A DNA stretch of 64,000 nucleotides, taken from contig CM020619.1 of NCBI GenBank assembly GCA_009829735.1, positions 22,469,554 through 22,533,553 on the forward strand, written 5' to 3'. This DNA comes from Pyropia yezoensis (taxonomy: Eukaryota; Rhodophyta; Bangiophyceae; Bangiales; Bangiaceae). Below the pieces are notes generated by a model. That model made no database searches, had not been told where the DNA came from, and worked only from the letters and a program-made list of their open reading frames with translations. The number at the start of each line of letters is the position of its first letter. The first letter of the stretch is position 1. The translations under genes and the position numbers were made by a program. Shown in pieces: positions 29,982-42,249 of the stretch.

Positions 29982-32322
29982 CTACAGGCGGTCCCCTCCG
30001 CCCCCCTCCGCCCCTCCCGAAAGCGCCGGCGCGGGCGCTGGGGGCGCTGGGGGCGGGGCCATCGGCGACGGCCTGCCGGCGACCCCCCCATCCGCCGCCC
30101 CCCCCCCCCCACCCCCCTCGACCGCCTCATAGTCGAGACAAAACAGCAGCCGCGCGTTCTTCTGCATAAACCGCGCGATATCATTCACGCGCTCGGCAAT
30201 GGCACGGAGGACGGTGGGCTCCACCTCCTCCGCGGCGAGCAGGTCGGGCAGCTTGACCAGCAGCCGCAGCAGGTGCTCCGCGCCATACACCTTGGACGGG
30301 CGGAGGCGGCTGCCGCCGCGGCCGCCCGCCGCCATCACCGCATTGTACTGGGGGCGCTCCACACGGTAGAGGAGGATGGTGGGGAGGGCGGCGTCAAAGT
30401 ACTCGCGGAGGCCTTCGGCCACGTCGCGGGAGGTGCGGTCGGCGGCGCCGGCAGGGCCGCAGCTCACACCGCCACCGCTGCCGCTGCCACCACCACCGCC
30501 GCCGCCAGCTTGGCCGGCCCCGCCGCCCCCGCCCCCTGCCCCAACACCGCCACCGCCGCTACCGCTGCCACTCCCCGCCCCGCCGCCGCCCCACAGCCCA
30601 CCGCCGCCTGCACCCGCACCGCCCCCCGCGCTCTCAGACAGCCACCCCGTAAGCACTGAACACACGTTGGGCTCCCGCGGCAGCGGCACACGCTTGTGGT
30701 CCTTGGTCACAAACTCCCAGTCGTCCACCAGCTGCCGCTTGAGCGGGGCCGGCAGCTTGAAAAGCGCCGCCAAGTCCCATGAGGGCGCCGACAGCAGCGG
30801 AGCACCGCCGTTGGCGTGACCGCCGCTGCCGCCACTGCGGCCGCCACCTCCACCAGCCCCACCGACACCGCCACCGGCACCGCCGCCAGACCCATTGGCC
30901 CCTGCGGGATGCTCCCCAGACCCCCCACCGTCACTGTCGCCGCTGGCACGCCCGTCAGACGCAGGCCGCCCGCGCTTGGCCACCCGCCCCTCTGGGGCGG
31001 GCGCGTCAGCCAACGACCCACCCATGGGGCCACGCTTGCGGCCACCCCCGCCGCCACCGCCAGTCGCCGACGTGGTCGCTGTCGCGTCCCGCCCGCCGCC
31101 GTCCCCACCCCCGCCCCCACCCCCGCCGCCTGGCTGCTGTTGCACGTTGGCGCGGACCAGCTCGTGCGCCAACATCAAGTTGGATGAAGTGTGTGGAAGC
31201 ACCGCACTAGCAGCCACCACGCCGTCCCACGAGTTGCGCCATCCTTGAAAGTGAACACGCAGCTGCTCGCCCCCTGACAGCACCTCCAGCACCTGCGCGG
31301 AACAAACGCGAAGTGTGGGCGGGACAAGGAGGCGTTCATGGAAGGGGGCACGCGTCAAGAGAGCAAGGCACAGGCAAGAGTCAATTTGGGAGAGAGGGGC
31401 AGAAGCAATAACAATGCGAAGGGCGAGTCAGACAACGACCGCGTACAAGTGACCGCGACCATGCCGGCGGTAACAAGAGGTCACCCGCCAAAGACGGAAA
31501 CACGCTCAGCAGCACGTGGCACCTGTCACTCCCCACTGCTCGCGCTGGAGAATTCCCAACCTCGCATCCCCATTCCAATCTGCAGCACGGCGACGCCACA
31601 CCACGCCGGCTGGCAATGCCGCCGCCTGCGGTGCATCCGTGGCGTCGAAAACTCATCCCACCCGTCCCATCACCGCCACACCCACCCCCCTTGCGTCTAC
31701 GTACATTCGCCTCGTACAGCAACGGTCCGTAATAGGCCAGCACGGTGTCGCCCACATGAAAAGAGGTGCGCACAACCCCCCCTGCGCCGCCTTCGTCCCC
31801 CCCTTCAGAGGCACGACCCTCCCCCCCGCCTGCACCGCTGTCCCGGCGGTCACGGGCATCGCCGCCGCCGCCGCTGCCGCCGCCGCCGTCGCCGCCGGAG
31901 CCACCACCACCACCACCACCGCCGACCCGCAGGCCGGGGCCATCATCACCGCCACCGTCACCGGCACCAGCCCTGTAATCACGGCCGTCGGCACCGCCAT
32001 CGTCGCCGCCGCCCACAGCGTCAACCCGCCCTGAAGCGAGCGCCGCACTCCCAGTGCCACTCCGAGCCCCCTCCCCACCGCCGCCCCCGCCCCCAACGCT
32101 GCCGCCCTCCCCACCGCCGCCGCCCCCACTGGCGTCGGGCGGGAGAATCGGGGGCGGCAGTGACGGGGGGGGTGACATGTACCGACCGCCTGGCGGTGGG
32201 CGAGACCGGCCCGCGCCGCTCCGTGACGGCGGCGGCGAGGGCGGGGGGGCGGAGACCGGCGTGGTGTGAGCCGAGGGGGGAGTGGGCGGCCGCGCCCGAG
32301 CGGGGTCCTCTTGTAAAGCCAT
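29982..32322 (-). CDS. MRG15/EAF3-type chromatin protein (chromo barrel plus MRG domain)
   Basis: Subunit type found in NuA4-type acetyltransferase and Rpd3S/Sin3-type deacetylase complexes, where the chromo barrel reads methylated H3K36 (family knowledge). Exons are 32322-31705 and 31292-29982; the intron 31704-31293 is GTACGT..CAG, 412 bases. The product is 642 residues. The intron falls inside the chromo barrel: 'FHVGDTVLAYYGPLLYEAN' joins 'VLEVLSGG..LRVHFQGW', then 'RNSWDGVV'. The MRG domain follows from about residue 380 ('LPAPLKRQLVDDWEFVTK'), with 'YFDAALPTILLYRVERPQY', 'VYGAEHLLRLLVKLPDLL' and 'FMQKNARLLFCLDYEAV'. Unusual points are a Gly/Pro-rich start of about 185 residues before the barrel and a Gly/Ser insert at about residues 423-487 inside the MRG domain. 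Confidence 0.88.
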
Positions 32323-35300
32323 GAGCTTCACGGTTGGCAATAAAAGAGGAAGACTGGAGAGGAAGAGATAACACCGGCGCAATGAGAGTCAACTCCGGCG
32401 CAAAGAGAGTCACAAGGGGAGCGGGAGGGAAGAGAATGGATGGACCCGAGCGTTGCTCAAGTCGCACGGGATGTGAAAGACGAGGACGCACGCGCCGGTC
32501 AACGTGACAGGACACGACACGACGGCTGCAAACCACTGGCTCCCGCTCGCGCGTGTCGAAACACGTGGCATGAAGCAAGGCAGAAGCGGCAAGTGACGAG
32601 TATTTACCAAATGACCAAAGACTGACAACGCCCATCGCAGACTGTCAGCATGAACTACGTGTTAACTTTCAGAACTATCCAGAGCGATTCCGTGAGACAA
32701 CAAATCGATCAAAAAAATGTGAGTTTCATAATGTACTACGAATCAACAAAAGTCCAGAGGACTTGGTTTCCTGCGATCATATTTAGAACGCGAAATTGTG
32801 TTGCTGCTTGCTGAATTCTGTCCTGCGTAACCGAGACCCAAAAAGGAGTCCCGCTCTCATGAATGAAAGCACCGCATTCGCGAAAAACTGCGTCAGCGAC
32901 CAACGATTCCCTCCTACAGACGGCCAAGCCATGCTTCAACTATGACGCGTCTGAGATGATTAATGCGGTCGGAGAAGAGTGCCATGCATGTCACAGCCTA
33001 TCTCTACCGGGGTACGCATTTCTCTGGCCCGCCCGTTTGCTCCCGCTATCAAACAAAAAATGGCAGCAGCATGGATCCCATTACCTTCCTCTGCTTTGGC
33101 ACTCGTCCTGTGACCCCCTTCCTTTCCACTTCTGAGAGCTGCACAAGTATCTTTCCCGATTGCCCCGCCTGTCTCCGGAACAAGACGTCATGGCTACAGA
33201 CCACTGCTGGGGCCGTTCTAAGCTTGTCGCGGTACGTCAAGCCGTCGCACTGGCTGAAGGTCGCCAAAAAAAGACACAGCAGCGGTGTGAGCAGGCTCAG
33301 CATCGTCTGCCAGGTCATGCCGCCTTGTGTTAACGAAAGGGCACCAACGAGGGCCCTCGCGCAACATCCGCAAGCCCTGCGGGCGCGCTCCTGTCGTCGG
33401 TCAGTTTTCATCGGCCGGCTACTGCGGTGGCTGGCCGTGCACTCTCGAAGCCAGCGAAGGGCGTGCGGACTGTGGCAGTGGCGGCAAACAGGCAGCGTGT
33501 CTCAGCCTGTATACCGCCCACGTGAGCAGTCCTGGTCAGGTTTGGCAACACTGAAATCTACATATTCTACTGAATTACATGAAACAAGAACCAATCTTGG
33601 GATGAATCAAGGAGTAGAAAAAGCCCTTGAATCATTCTATCATATGCTTGAGTTTATAGTTTCTGTCACATTTTCGCGAATCTACAATCAAGGGGAGTTG
33701 CATTCGCAGGTGTCAAGTCAGCCAAAGAGGCCTGGCGTGCCGTTTCCGGCGCGTGGTGGTCGAGCGCGAGAGATACTGCGGGTTGTACCACTCCCTGGCA
33801 CGTCGTCGCTTCGGGTAATCTACTCTTGCTACCCGCCCCCCCTCCCGTCCCCGATTTCACACTGGACGCCCCCCCCCCTTCTTCCACCTCCACGGACCGT
33901 ATCTCCCCTGCGCTTACGGGACCCAACTACTTCATGGGCGGCGGCAGCGTGGGCGCACATTAACCCCGCGCCCTGGACCCCAATCAGCTCCGACTTGAAT
34001 TTGCGTCCCTTTTGTCTGGTGACGCCGCTTGAGGCCGCGCTTCCAGCAGGACGGGCATCACTGGGGCCAGCTGACGGGTGGTCTGCTCCCCTATCAAGAG
34101 GCGCCGCCTTTCCGTTGACCCTATGCCGTTTTGGGCTCCGGGGACAGGCGGGCCCTCGGGGAGGTGACTTGGGACCCAGTAGTCTGCGCTACGTGGTGCC
34201 CTGCACTGGCCGGGGTTCCTTGGCCAGGTGGCCCGATGTTGCGGCGACACACCGGGAACCCTGATTGCCCCCCCTCCCGACTGGAAGACTTGCCAGGGTG
34301 GTGGGCGTGCTGACCCCCATTGTCATTTGTTTGATTTTCGTATTTGTTTCATTGCGTGTTTTCGTGTCTCTCTCGCTTGCTCTTTCATAGTTGGCTCGGC
34401 GAGTGGCCGGGACCTTGATGGCCCCTGTCCCGCTGGGGGCACCCTCTGGTTGGTCTCGCTCAGGGTTCCTGGAGGGGGCATGCGGGGGAGGTTCTTGAGG
34501 GTTGCTCCGGGGTCTCCCCGGGGCCATCGTGTAAAATCAACTGTGGTTTGGGTTCTTGCTCGCTCGGGCTTTTGTCCTTTTTTTTTGCCTCTGACGCGGC
34601 GGGCAAGTGGACCACACAAGGGCTCCTACCTGTTCCTTCCTGGATTTTCTGTGGTCTCCTGTGTGTGTGTGGCTGCGGGGCACGGGTGAAAAAACATCTT
34701 GGGTAAGTCGATGAGCACAAGCGCGTGAAGATGCAGGTCACGGCTGAGCTCCCACGATGTCACGAAGATCTGACCTCTGGAAATGTATTGGTAACAGTCA
34801 AGGCGGCGAGCGAGGCCAGGAGCCGCGCTGAAATCATCTACACTCGACTAGAGAGCGAAAGTCGGCAGACAAATGCTTGCATAATCAGTCGTCGCGTATG
34901 AGTACGCTCATATAATGAAAAAGGCAAATACAATACAAGATGAGCTAGGTAATCTATGTATCAATCAAACCCGGAAAATAAAAAACATCTTCGCTATCCC
35001 TGGTCCTAGCGGGTGGTGGCATCCTCATGCTCAAAGATAGTAAAAGTTTCCTATCAGTGTCCTGAAAGGCGAATCCAATGCGTTCGATATCGGTTCTTGC
35101 CAATTTCCAAAGGCCTGGGAGATACGGGAAACATTTGCAAGAAGTTCTTCATAGGACCTGTTGGTTCCTTGAAGACCGCGGATAAAGGAACGGCAACTCC
35201 TGCCTGTGGGGCTCCGTCGCTGATGGAGTCGGTCCCGTCAGCGAATCTGATGAGGTGAGAGCCTCCCTGAGAGAGTCATCCTCAGTCCGGCAGGAGTGAA

Positions 35301-38060
35301 AGATTGATAGTGTGAGCAAATCCTAGGTGTTTAAGGGGCACGCCATTCTACCGCCCTGCGTCAGCCGGCATGTCACTGAGGTGCACCGGCATCGAGGACC
35401 TCCGCTATTGACAAGCCATGAAACTTTTCGGCGGTTATACCTTACAGGTGTATCGCACGAAGTGAATCCTCTCGACTCAGTACGACTTCGACCGGACACA
35501 CCTCGGTTGTGCCGGCGTTGCACAAAGATGAAGATCACAGAACAAGAAACAGCGCCTCAATTGTTATTTATCAGCCAAGTAAAAGGGGCAGAGACGACCT
35601 CGTCATTTTACCTTAGCCCCTCCAGGAAACGCACGCCAGCTCTGTGAGCCTGTTTGTGATGTAGGCTACCCAAGTGTGCTTCGTTACCCCGCAGTGCACA
35701 CATCTAGTTGTTCTCAAAGGACGCACATGACATTCAGAATGCTTCTAAGCAATTTGTGCCAACGTCAGCGCTCTTGTAGTTAATGGCGCGATTCTGTCTG
35801 AAGTGCACGTACCGGATCTTTCATTTCAAGATGTGTGATTTTCGTAAGGAGATTAGATAGCTTTGAAGCGACTGGGGGCTACATTGCGGCTTTGGAACTC
35901 TCTTTTGACCTCGACATTGGTCTCAACGAATGGCATGGGATTCCTTTGAGACGCCCACCAGTCATTCCTGATAAAGCAGGAAAGGACAGACAGCAAAACG
36001 GACGCCGTGACGGGTTTGCGGGGCGTAAGTGGTCAGGGGGCTGATCGGTTCTAGTGCGGGTTGTGGCCTACCTTCCCCCACGAAAGCTTCCCGCGCGACA
36101 CTACGCAACATCTCTGAGAAGCGGGGGGGGTCACAGGCGTGATAAACACTGGACAAGAGGTGCCGCCAGCCAGGGATCTTTGGAAAGGGGCAGGAGAGCT
36201 GACGCTGGTGCATGTGCTGACCAGCAATGGTCTGGAATGAATCTCGGGGCGGTGGATTAGATAGCTACTGCGAAAAGGAGGAGCTGCGACGAACACCTCC
36301 AGATGAGGCAGTAGGGTGATGAAAGATGGGCCGGCTCTGCCAGGTCCCGTCAGTGTAAGGAGCAATCGACGACGACTATGACGAAAACGACCAATGCCAC
36401 AGTCATCGAAGCCAGGACGTACGGGATGTCAGGAGATTTTGTGGAGCGTTGGCGTCACGCAGCTGCGCACGACAGCATAGAAGTGAATGGTCGAAAATCA
36501 GAAGAGTACAACGAGCTCTCCCGAGTCTGATAAACGATGACATGAAGGTTGTGACAACGCCCTGTAAGCTATCTGAATCCCTCATACACAGTTGCTCAGA
36601 CGCGGAGGCCACCATCGTGTCACTTTCTTTCACCGGCACCAACTGGAGAGCGCACCAGCAAGTGTCGCGGTCCACGATGGAAGACTCATTTTTCTACACT
36701 TCAGTTTTTCAATTTATTTTCATTGATGCAGGTCTTCGAGTCCTTTCCACTCCTTATGATTGTTCATCTTATAATATTCGCTGCCCCTTAAAGCCGTTCG
36801 TGTCGAGAAAAGAAAGTGAGGTGCACTCCCACTGACATGAGAGACGTGCCCAGTTCAAAAAAACTCATCACAGCTACTTCCACAATCGACTGATTGACGG
36901 TATTGGAGTGCGCCCGACCGGCATTAGTTTTTAAACTTGTGCGCCAGCTGGAGCCATCGGATTCTTGAATGGATGCCTGGGATTCTGCAGTTCGCCGTTC
37001 TGGAGATTTCCGGCAAGGGATGGTGTCCAACTCGTCTGAAAGGATAACATCGCGTGGAGAACCATACTCATTCGACTGCTGATAAAGGCTATTTTGGCCC
37101 TAGGTTTTTACTACGGCCCGTACTTCTTTTCCGGCATCCGCATAGGAAATAATCTTCCGCATTGGCCCGCCACGAAGGGTGTCTGCTCCCTATTTATTAT
37201 TGGAGTGCTCATCTCGTACGCGCAAGAAAAGGTCTATCCTGCCATAGCGATCGGCGTGCGTTTTAGAAAAGTGCCGAGTGACTCACCTGAATTTGATGTT
37301 TCACTTGGGACAGCAGCGAAAAGTGCCACTGTACCAAAAGTGGCCGAAAATCCGTATTCAAGGATTGCACGAGCAGCTGATTATGCGCCACTCAAAATGG
37401 TAGCAGTTAGAAAATCCTGAAGTGCATGGATATCGTTATGGTGCTGCCTGCAGCAAAACGGAAAATATGTGGCCAAAGACTATGATACACTGAGCTAAAA
37501 ACAAAACTGACAGTCAGGCATGGCGTGTGAGCCACTTGCCCGCACATGCTGAGCGATCAACTCTGTTCACGTGCAGAAGACTGGAAGGTCCCAACCAGCT
37601 CGAAGACCTGGGCTGACTCCACGGAAGGATCTCGGTCCGCCCGTCGGGACTCTAATAGCCATGAAATGTCACAGTTGTCGCGAGTCCACAGAAGTAGCAA
37701 ACCGGGACTCACGCAAGCACCTTGCACTGCAACCACCGCGAGTGTTTTATCGGTTAGTTGACACGGCATTTGCGGTGGTCCCCGGTTACGGTCAACACGG
37801 GCCTTTCTGACCGCGAGACCGCCGCAATATGCAATAGGTTGCTGCACGAACGCATCAACTGCAAGTCCTCTCTTTGTGGAACAAACCTTGGAGAACCCTC
37901 CAAAGCCTTTCCGTCGTTGCGTCGATTGTTGAGATGAGCGCAGGGGATTCCATCTATTAGAAGAGCACCATATGCTCACTCGCTCAGCTTCTCCACTCGG
38001 TTGGATTTCGTTCATGTAATTTCGATGAGTTGTTGTTTAGTCATGCTCTGCAACCGTCCT
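32323..38060. other. Lower-GC stretch, no recognisable host gene
   Basis: GC is well below the gene islands. Frames are short. A frame of 433 codons at 32963-34264 (+) has no domain and no steady codon use. A small candidate secreted protein at 33049-33318 (-) is listed separately. A short frame at 37094-37420 (+) begins with hydrophobic residues. The minus strand at 37557-38015 is open but unassigned. Old transposon sequence is the likely content, by analogy with the next 7 kb. Confidence 0.45.
33049..33318 (-). CDS. Small candidate secreted protein (weak)
   Basis: ATG at 33318 gives 89 residues that start with a good signal-peptide pattern: MTWQTM, then a leucine-rich core (LSLLTPLLCLFLA) and a polar SQCDG. 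The rest is short, basic and unrecognised. It may be a first exon. There is no support other than the signal-like start, and the neighbourhood is transposon-like, so chance is a serious alternative. Confidence 0.2.
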   Translation of the reverse strand: MTWQTMLSLLTPLLCLFLATFSQCDGLTYRDKLRTAPAVVCSHDVLFRRQAGQSGKILVQLSEVERKGVTGRVPKQRKVMGSMLLPFFV

Positions 38061-38079
38061 CCTTCAGAGTCTCCATAAT

Positions 38080-38545
38080 GCAGCTTTTTGAAAGTTGTTC
38101 CATGGGGTCAAGAGCACGAGCAAGCGTTCAAGAGCAAGGGTCAATCGCATGCTGGCAGCAGAGAGCTCACCAAACACGTGCTGCAGCACGTTTATCGGAA
38201 GAAGCTCATGAAAGGCTGCAGTCATATGAGCCCTCCCAACGAGCGCTGGTTGGTCAAAATACTCTTCTTTTTTCTTCGGATCTCGCCTGTACTTCCTCCG
38301 TCTCACGTCATCTCAGTCAAGAACTGTGTGATGCCCTCAGCCGGTGCCTGTTCTCCCCTTGAAGTGATCAAAAATCCCAAACTCAATCCAGATCACGCTG
38401 TTCGTACAACAGGGCACCCTCGTGCAGAGCAATCATTGGCCAGGGAGGCACCATCTGAGGCATATCAATGGTCAGATACAGTTTGTTCTTGCTCTTGGCC
38501 ACATGGGACTAAAATTGGGAGAATCGCGATAGTACTGCCGAGCTT
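38080..38545. repeat. Dispersed repeat, copy 1
   Basis: Matches 50645-51090 in the same orientation over its whole length, with clear but incomplete identity. Shared words include CAATCGCATGCTGGCAGCAG, GCTGGTTGGTCAAAA and CATTGGCCAG. In both copies one plus frame stays open for about 130 codons and shares blocks such as SKGQSHAGSR, ERWLVK, VISVKN and EQSLAREA. No known family recognised. Probably part of a transposon. Confidence 0.8.
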
Positions 38546-39349
38546 GGTGAGCTGTTGAGGCAAGCCGCTTGTCTCGAACCATGTGCATCAGACGTTCTTC
38601 GAAAACGCAGTGGGCCCCTGAGAGAGGCACGACAACGAGGACTTTGCACCACTGGGATGTACGTCAGTGAGCAAACAGATTCGGACTACTAAACTCGACT
38701 TTCGTGTGATTGTTTGGGAACGATCCAATCAATTTTATTCTCCCTGTGCTGGTCCATACTTGATGCTGGCGGCACCGCCTCAATCACGTTCTGTACCATT
38801 CGAGGCATCGACTTCGCAACGTCTTCATCAAAGAGGTGAGGATAGCGGCCCCCTTCTAGCACAGCTGAGCAAGCTTGTCTGCGGTATAGAGAACCATCGG
38901 CCGCGTCGCCCCGCGCGTTCTCTATATGGCTGAATTCAGGGATCTGTGCTACGCACAGCAGAACGCGGAGACCATGGTTCTTACTGATAGCCTTGCATAT
39001 TCTGCCGATCCCCGATTGCTGTCCTGGGGGACAAGGACTGGGACCATCCGCGTTTTTCGCACGCTCATCGGTTAGATCCGCTGCATTCTATTGTATTCCA
39101 AAGTTTAAGCCAATGAAGCGCTCGGACTTCTGGATAGGAAAGGCCCTGTAGCTTGTCTGCCCCAATAACCGACCACTGACCCTACACCGGCCAGTCCACG
39201 TGTCCCAGGTGTGCCCCCAAATGGACCCCTCTGGCAAGGTTCTATCGCACTCGGCCGCAGTTCGTCCTGCACTGGTCACCGATCTGTGTTCTTCTTCCTC
39301 CATCATACCTCACATACTGGGCCCCCTCGACCCCCCCCCTGATCAAATC

Positions 39350-41025
39350 ATGCCGCCTACCCGTACTAGACTCCGCAACGTGGCGAAAACTGCCGATGGA
39401 CCTGATGCGGCGACGCTGCAGCCAGCTTCACCTCGCGGGGGGACCGCGCGTGAGTCGCTACCTGGGCCAGCTCCTCCCTCCGAGGACCCGATGGTGCGCG
39501 CCTGCGAGTTTCTTCTCACTTTGTCTTGTAAAAACCTGGTTTCCCTGCTGTTGTCTGTTGTCCCTGGCCGGTCGCGTAGGAGCGCTCGGACTAATGTGGT
39601 GAACGGCGGCAGCCTCCGCTCTCGCGGGCGAAAACCGTTCTCCACTGCTGCTGAGGAGGATTTCATCGTGGATGGCATGGGTGTTTGGGCGGCCCATGGT
39701 CTGCTGCTGAACGCGGACACCCTGCGGCTGCTACTGAAGGACTACATCACAGGGATGAACGCAGCGCGCTACCATTTGGCCCAGTCGTACTTTGGGGCGG
39801 ACGCCACCCCTTGAAGGCGCTGGTTTGACCTGCTTGCGCGGCGGCACCCGACCCTCAAGCCTGTCAAGCCCTCTTCCTTTGAGGCGTCCCGTGCGAAGGA
39901 TTCGTCTCCGGAGGCAGTTGCCAAAACGTTTGGTGCCCTCTCCTGCTTCGCCGAAAAGCTGCGCACCACCCACGCCCGCCAAGTTGACAATATGGATGAG
40001 TCAATGTTTGACGCCAAGGAGCTGCTGGAAGGTGCCGGTGGCAAAGTGTTTTACCTGGTGGGGTGGAGCGCCTGGACTTCGTACTTCCTCCTGTCAAAGA
40101 CAACGGCGCTAATGCCACCGTCGTGGCCTGCGTCTGCGCCGACGGGTCGGCGCTCCCGCCGTTTGTGGTCGTGCCTGGGGCCCTTCATCGGGCCCCATTT
40201 ACGTACACCACGCGTGAAGACGGCACCAAGAAACACGTCCGGCTGCCTGACCTCCTGAAAGACCCAGATGCGGAGGTCCACCGGCGCGAGCGCTCTGGGT
40301 TCAACCAGCAGCTCTGGGGGGAGTGGGCTCACTCCGTGGCGCGCCTCCTGAGCAAGGTCCGCCCAGAGGAGCCCAAGCTCCTGTTGCTGGGCGGCTGAAA
40401 GGTCCACTTTGACTTGGACGCGCTGCTGGGCCTCCGGGCGGCCAACGTGTCCGCGTTGATGCGCCCGTCGCATCTCTCCAACATCTTGCAGCCCTGCGAG
40501 GACCGCATTTTCTTGGCCCTCAAGGCTAACGGACGCACCCACATGCGGGCGCTGCTGTCATCTATCCCTGCGGATGCAGGGTTTGACGTCCGCAACCTGC
40601 TCCAGGCCATTGCGGCAAGCTGGACGGCAACAATGACGCCTCAACGCATCAAGGACAGCTTGCAGAACTGTGGCATGTGGCCTATTGACGTCAACAGGAT
40701 TGACGACAATCGGCCGCGGACGGGCAAAGGGACTGTGGCCGCCCACAAGGCCATCGACATGCCGACGCTGGTGGCCCGGTTGAAGCCAGTGGCCGAGCGG
40801 CAGCTGGAGGGGGTCACGTGGGCGTACGGTTCGATATCGAATAGTTGCAAGGCGGTGCTGGCCAACTCAGAGGCGGTGACCAAAGCCATCAATGAGAAGC
40901 TGCAGGCAGACGCTGACAAGATAAAAGAAGCAGCAAAAAAGGCAGCCGACCAGCAGCAGCGCACGGAAGACCGTGCGCGAGAAGCTCTCTTCACAAGGGA
41001 CCGGCGGGTCCGCGGCCCCATCTAG
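39350..41025 (+). pseudogene. Pogo/Tigger-like (DDE_1, CENP-B type) transposase, decayed
   Basis: Cut-and-paste DNA transposase relic. Order of parts: ATG 39350; a CENP-B-like DNA-binding stretch ('FSTAAEEDFIVDGM..LRLLLKDYI'); 'RRWFDLLARRHPTLKP'; the first catalytic Asp in 'NMDES' (codon 39995); 'CADGSALPPFVVVPG'; the second-Asp region 'LLLLGG', where the expected Asp is Gly; the third Asp in 'HLSNILQPCEDRIF'; and 'RIKDSLQNCGMWPID' near the end, then a charged tail to TAG 41023-41025. Three breaks are seen: in-frame TGA 39812-39814, a frame change near 40050-40063, and in-frame TGA 40396-40398. With the second Asp gone it cannot be active. The rest is well preserved, so decay is fairly recent. 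I found no clear terminal inverted repeats. Confidence 0.85.
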
Positions 41026-41839
41026 ACGGTCCAAAAAGAACGCCCGCTGGATGGCGCGGAGCGCCAGCGCATGCGCAAGGGCTTGCCAGAATTTCCGTTG
41101 ATCTGCGGGGGGAGAGGGGAGGGCGATGAGGGAAGAGTACATGCGGTCTTGTGATCCCTCATGACATGTATCAGCCTCGTGATGGGCGCTGGATGCCCAT
41201 AGCCGAGCTCGCCGGTGTAGGGGCATTACATGTGGCGACCCGATTCTGACAGCGGCGCTACGAGATACTTGCGCACAGAAGAATGAAAAAAGATCAGATT
41301 GAGAATGAGCTCGCTCTCTTCTGTCCGATGGTGTCTTTTTTTTTTTTTTTTGAAGGAGACAGAGAGAACAGCCTCGGCTGACAAGGTGGTTGGTTATTGG
41401 GCCCGACAGGCTACAGGCAAGGCAAGGCTTCTCGGCTGCGCATCCCTTGCAAGGCTGTAAAGTCACGAGACGGCCACACCAGACCGATTTCAGCGCCCGA
41501 CCCTTCTTGTCGGCCGTCTTTTTTCTTGTTACCGAGGGGATAACGACCTGCAATTCCAGGCTCTGAGAGCACATCGGCCGGGAAGGTGGTCCCAGGCGGC
41601 TGCCTGATTAGTCGAGGGACCCCCCATCCACTTGCGGTCCCAGTCCCCCAAGACATATCGGGGGATCAGTACTGGATTAGACGTGTGGATCGGCGACAGG
41701 CACTCTTGGAACCAGGCCGCGTACGCCGTGCCGAAACTTCGGGGAGAGTCCTGAGCACCACGTGCGCTGCAAGTAGCGCACCTGACATTTCGACCGTCAT
41801 ATGATCCTCGCAGCTCACTGTGGGGGTGCTTCCAAGATC

Positions 41840-42100
41840 AGAGAACGCCCTACAGAGCGCCAAGCTCTAGCGACCACTCTTGCACGTGGGCCGCAGTCGA
41901 GAGGGGGAGCAGCGCTTGCCACCCCGGCGCCAGACGTCATGCGCGGCTGCGTCTTGCACAACAAAAGAACTCTCGTCGCTGAAGAAGACCGATGCTCATT
42001 CCACCGTTCACCTCCGCGGCTCACAGCACCATACAAGGCACATGGTCTCGTTCGTGTCTTGCAGATAAAGCTTCTTGCCAGCCGCCCGGGACTCAATCCC
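41840..42100 (-). pseudogene. Tc1/mariner-like transposase fragment (first catalytic Asp region)
   Basis: On the minus strand the stretch just before and within 41890-42020 reads 'EPRR*TVE*ASVFFSDESSF', then 'VVQDAAAHDVWRRGGKR'. This is the Tc1 motif W-T-x-E-x-W..V-x-F-S-D-E-S-x-F around the first catalytic Asp, with two stop codons replacing expected residues. Nothing before or after on this strand continues it convincingly. It lies next to, and opposite to, the fragment at 42250. Confidence 0.65.
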
Positions 42101-42249
42101 CATGGCCGTGGAACCCCGCTGGACCGTCGAGACACATGACCCAGTCCGGAGCTCTCCGCCTCTTGGGTGGGCGTCTAATTCACCATCTTGCTCAAAGCCG
42201 TGAAGAATTTGAGGGCGTCGTGGCCACAATTTAGGGCTCTGAGAGCGCC

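Noticed and set aside
32963-34264. 433-codon plus frame in the lower-GC stretch
   Set aside because: Residue mix changes along its length and no domain is visible; the longest chance frame of a 6-kb stretch.
37557-38015. Minus frame next to repeat copy 1 as an IS256/MULE-like transposase
   Set aside because: A few residues (LLIDGIPC) in a neighbouring frame recall such enzymes, but no second motif could be found.
40867-41574. 235-codon minus frame beside the pogo-like transposase
   Set aside because: No motif; partly opposite the transposase end and contains a translated A/T homopolymer.
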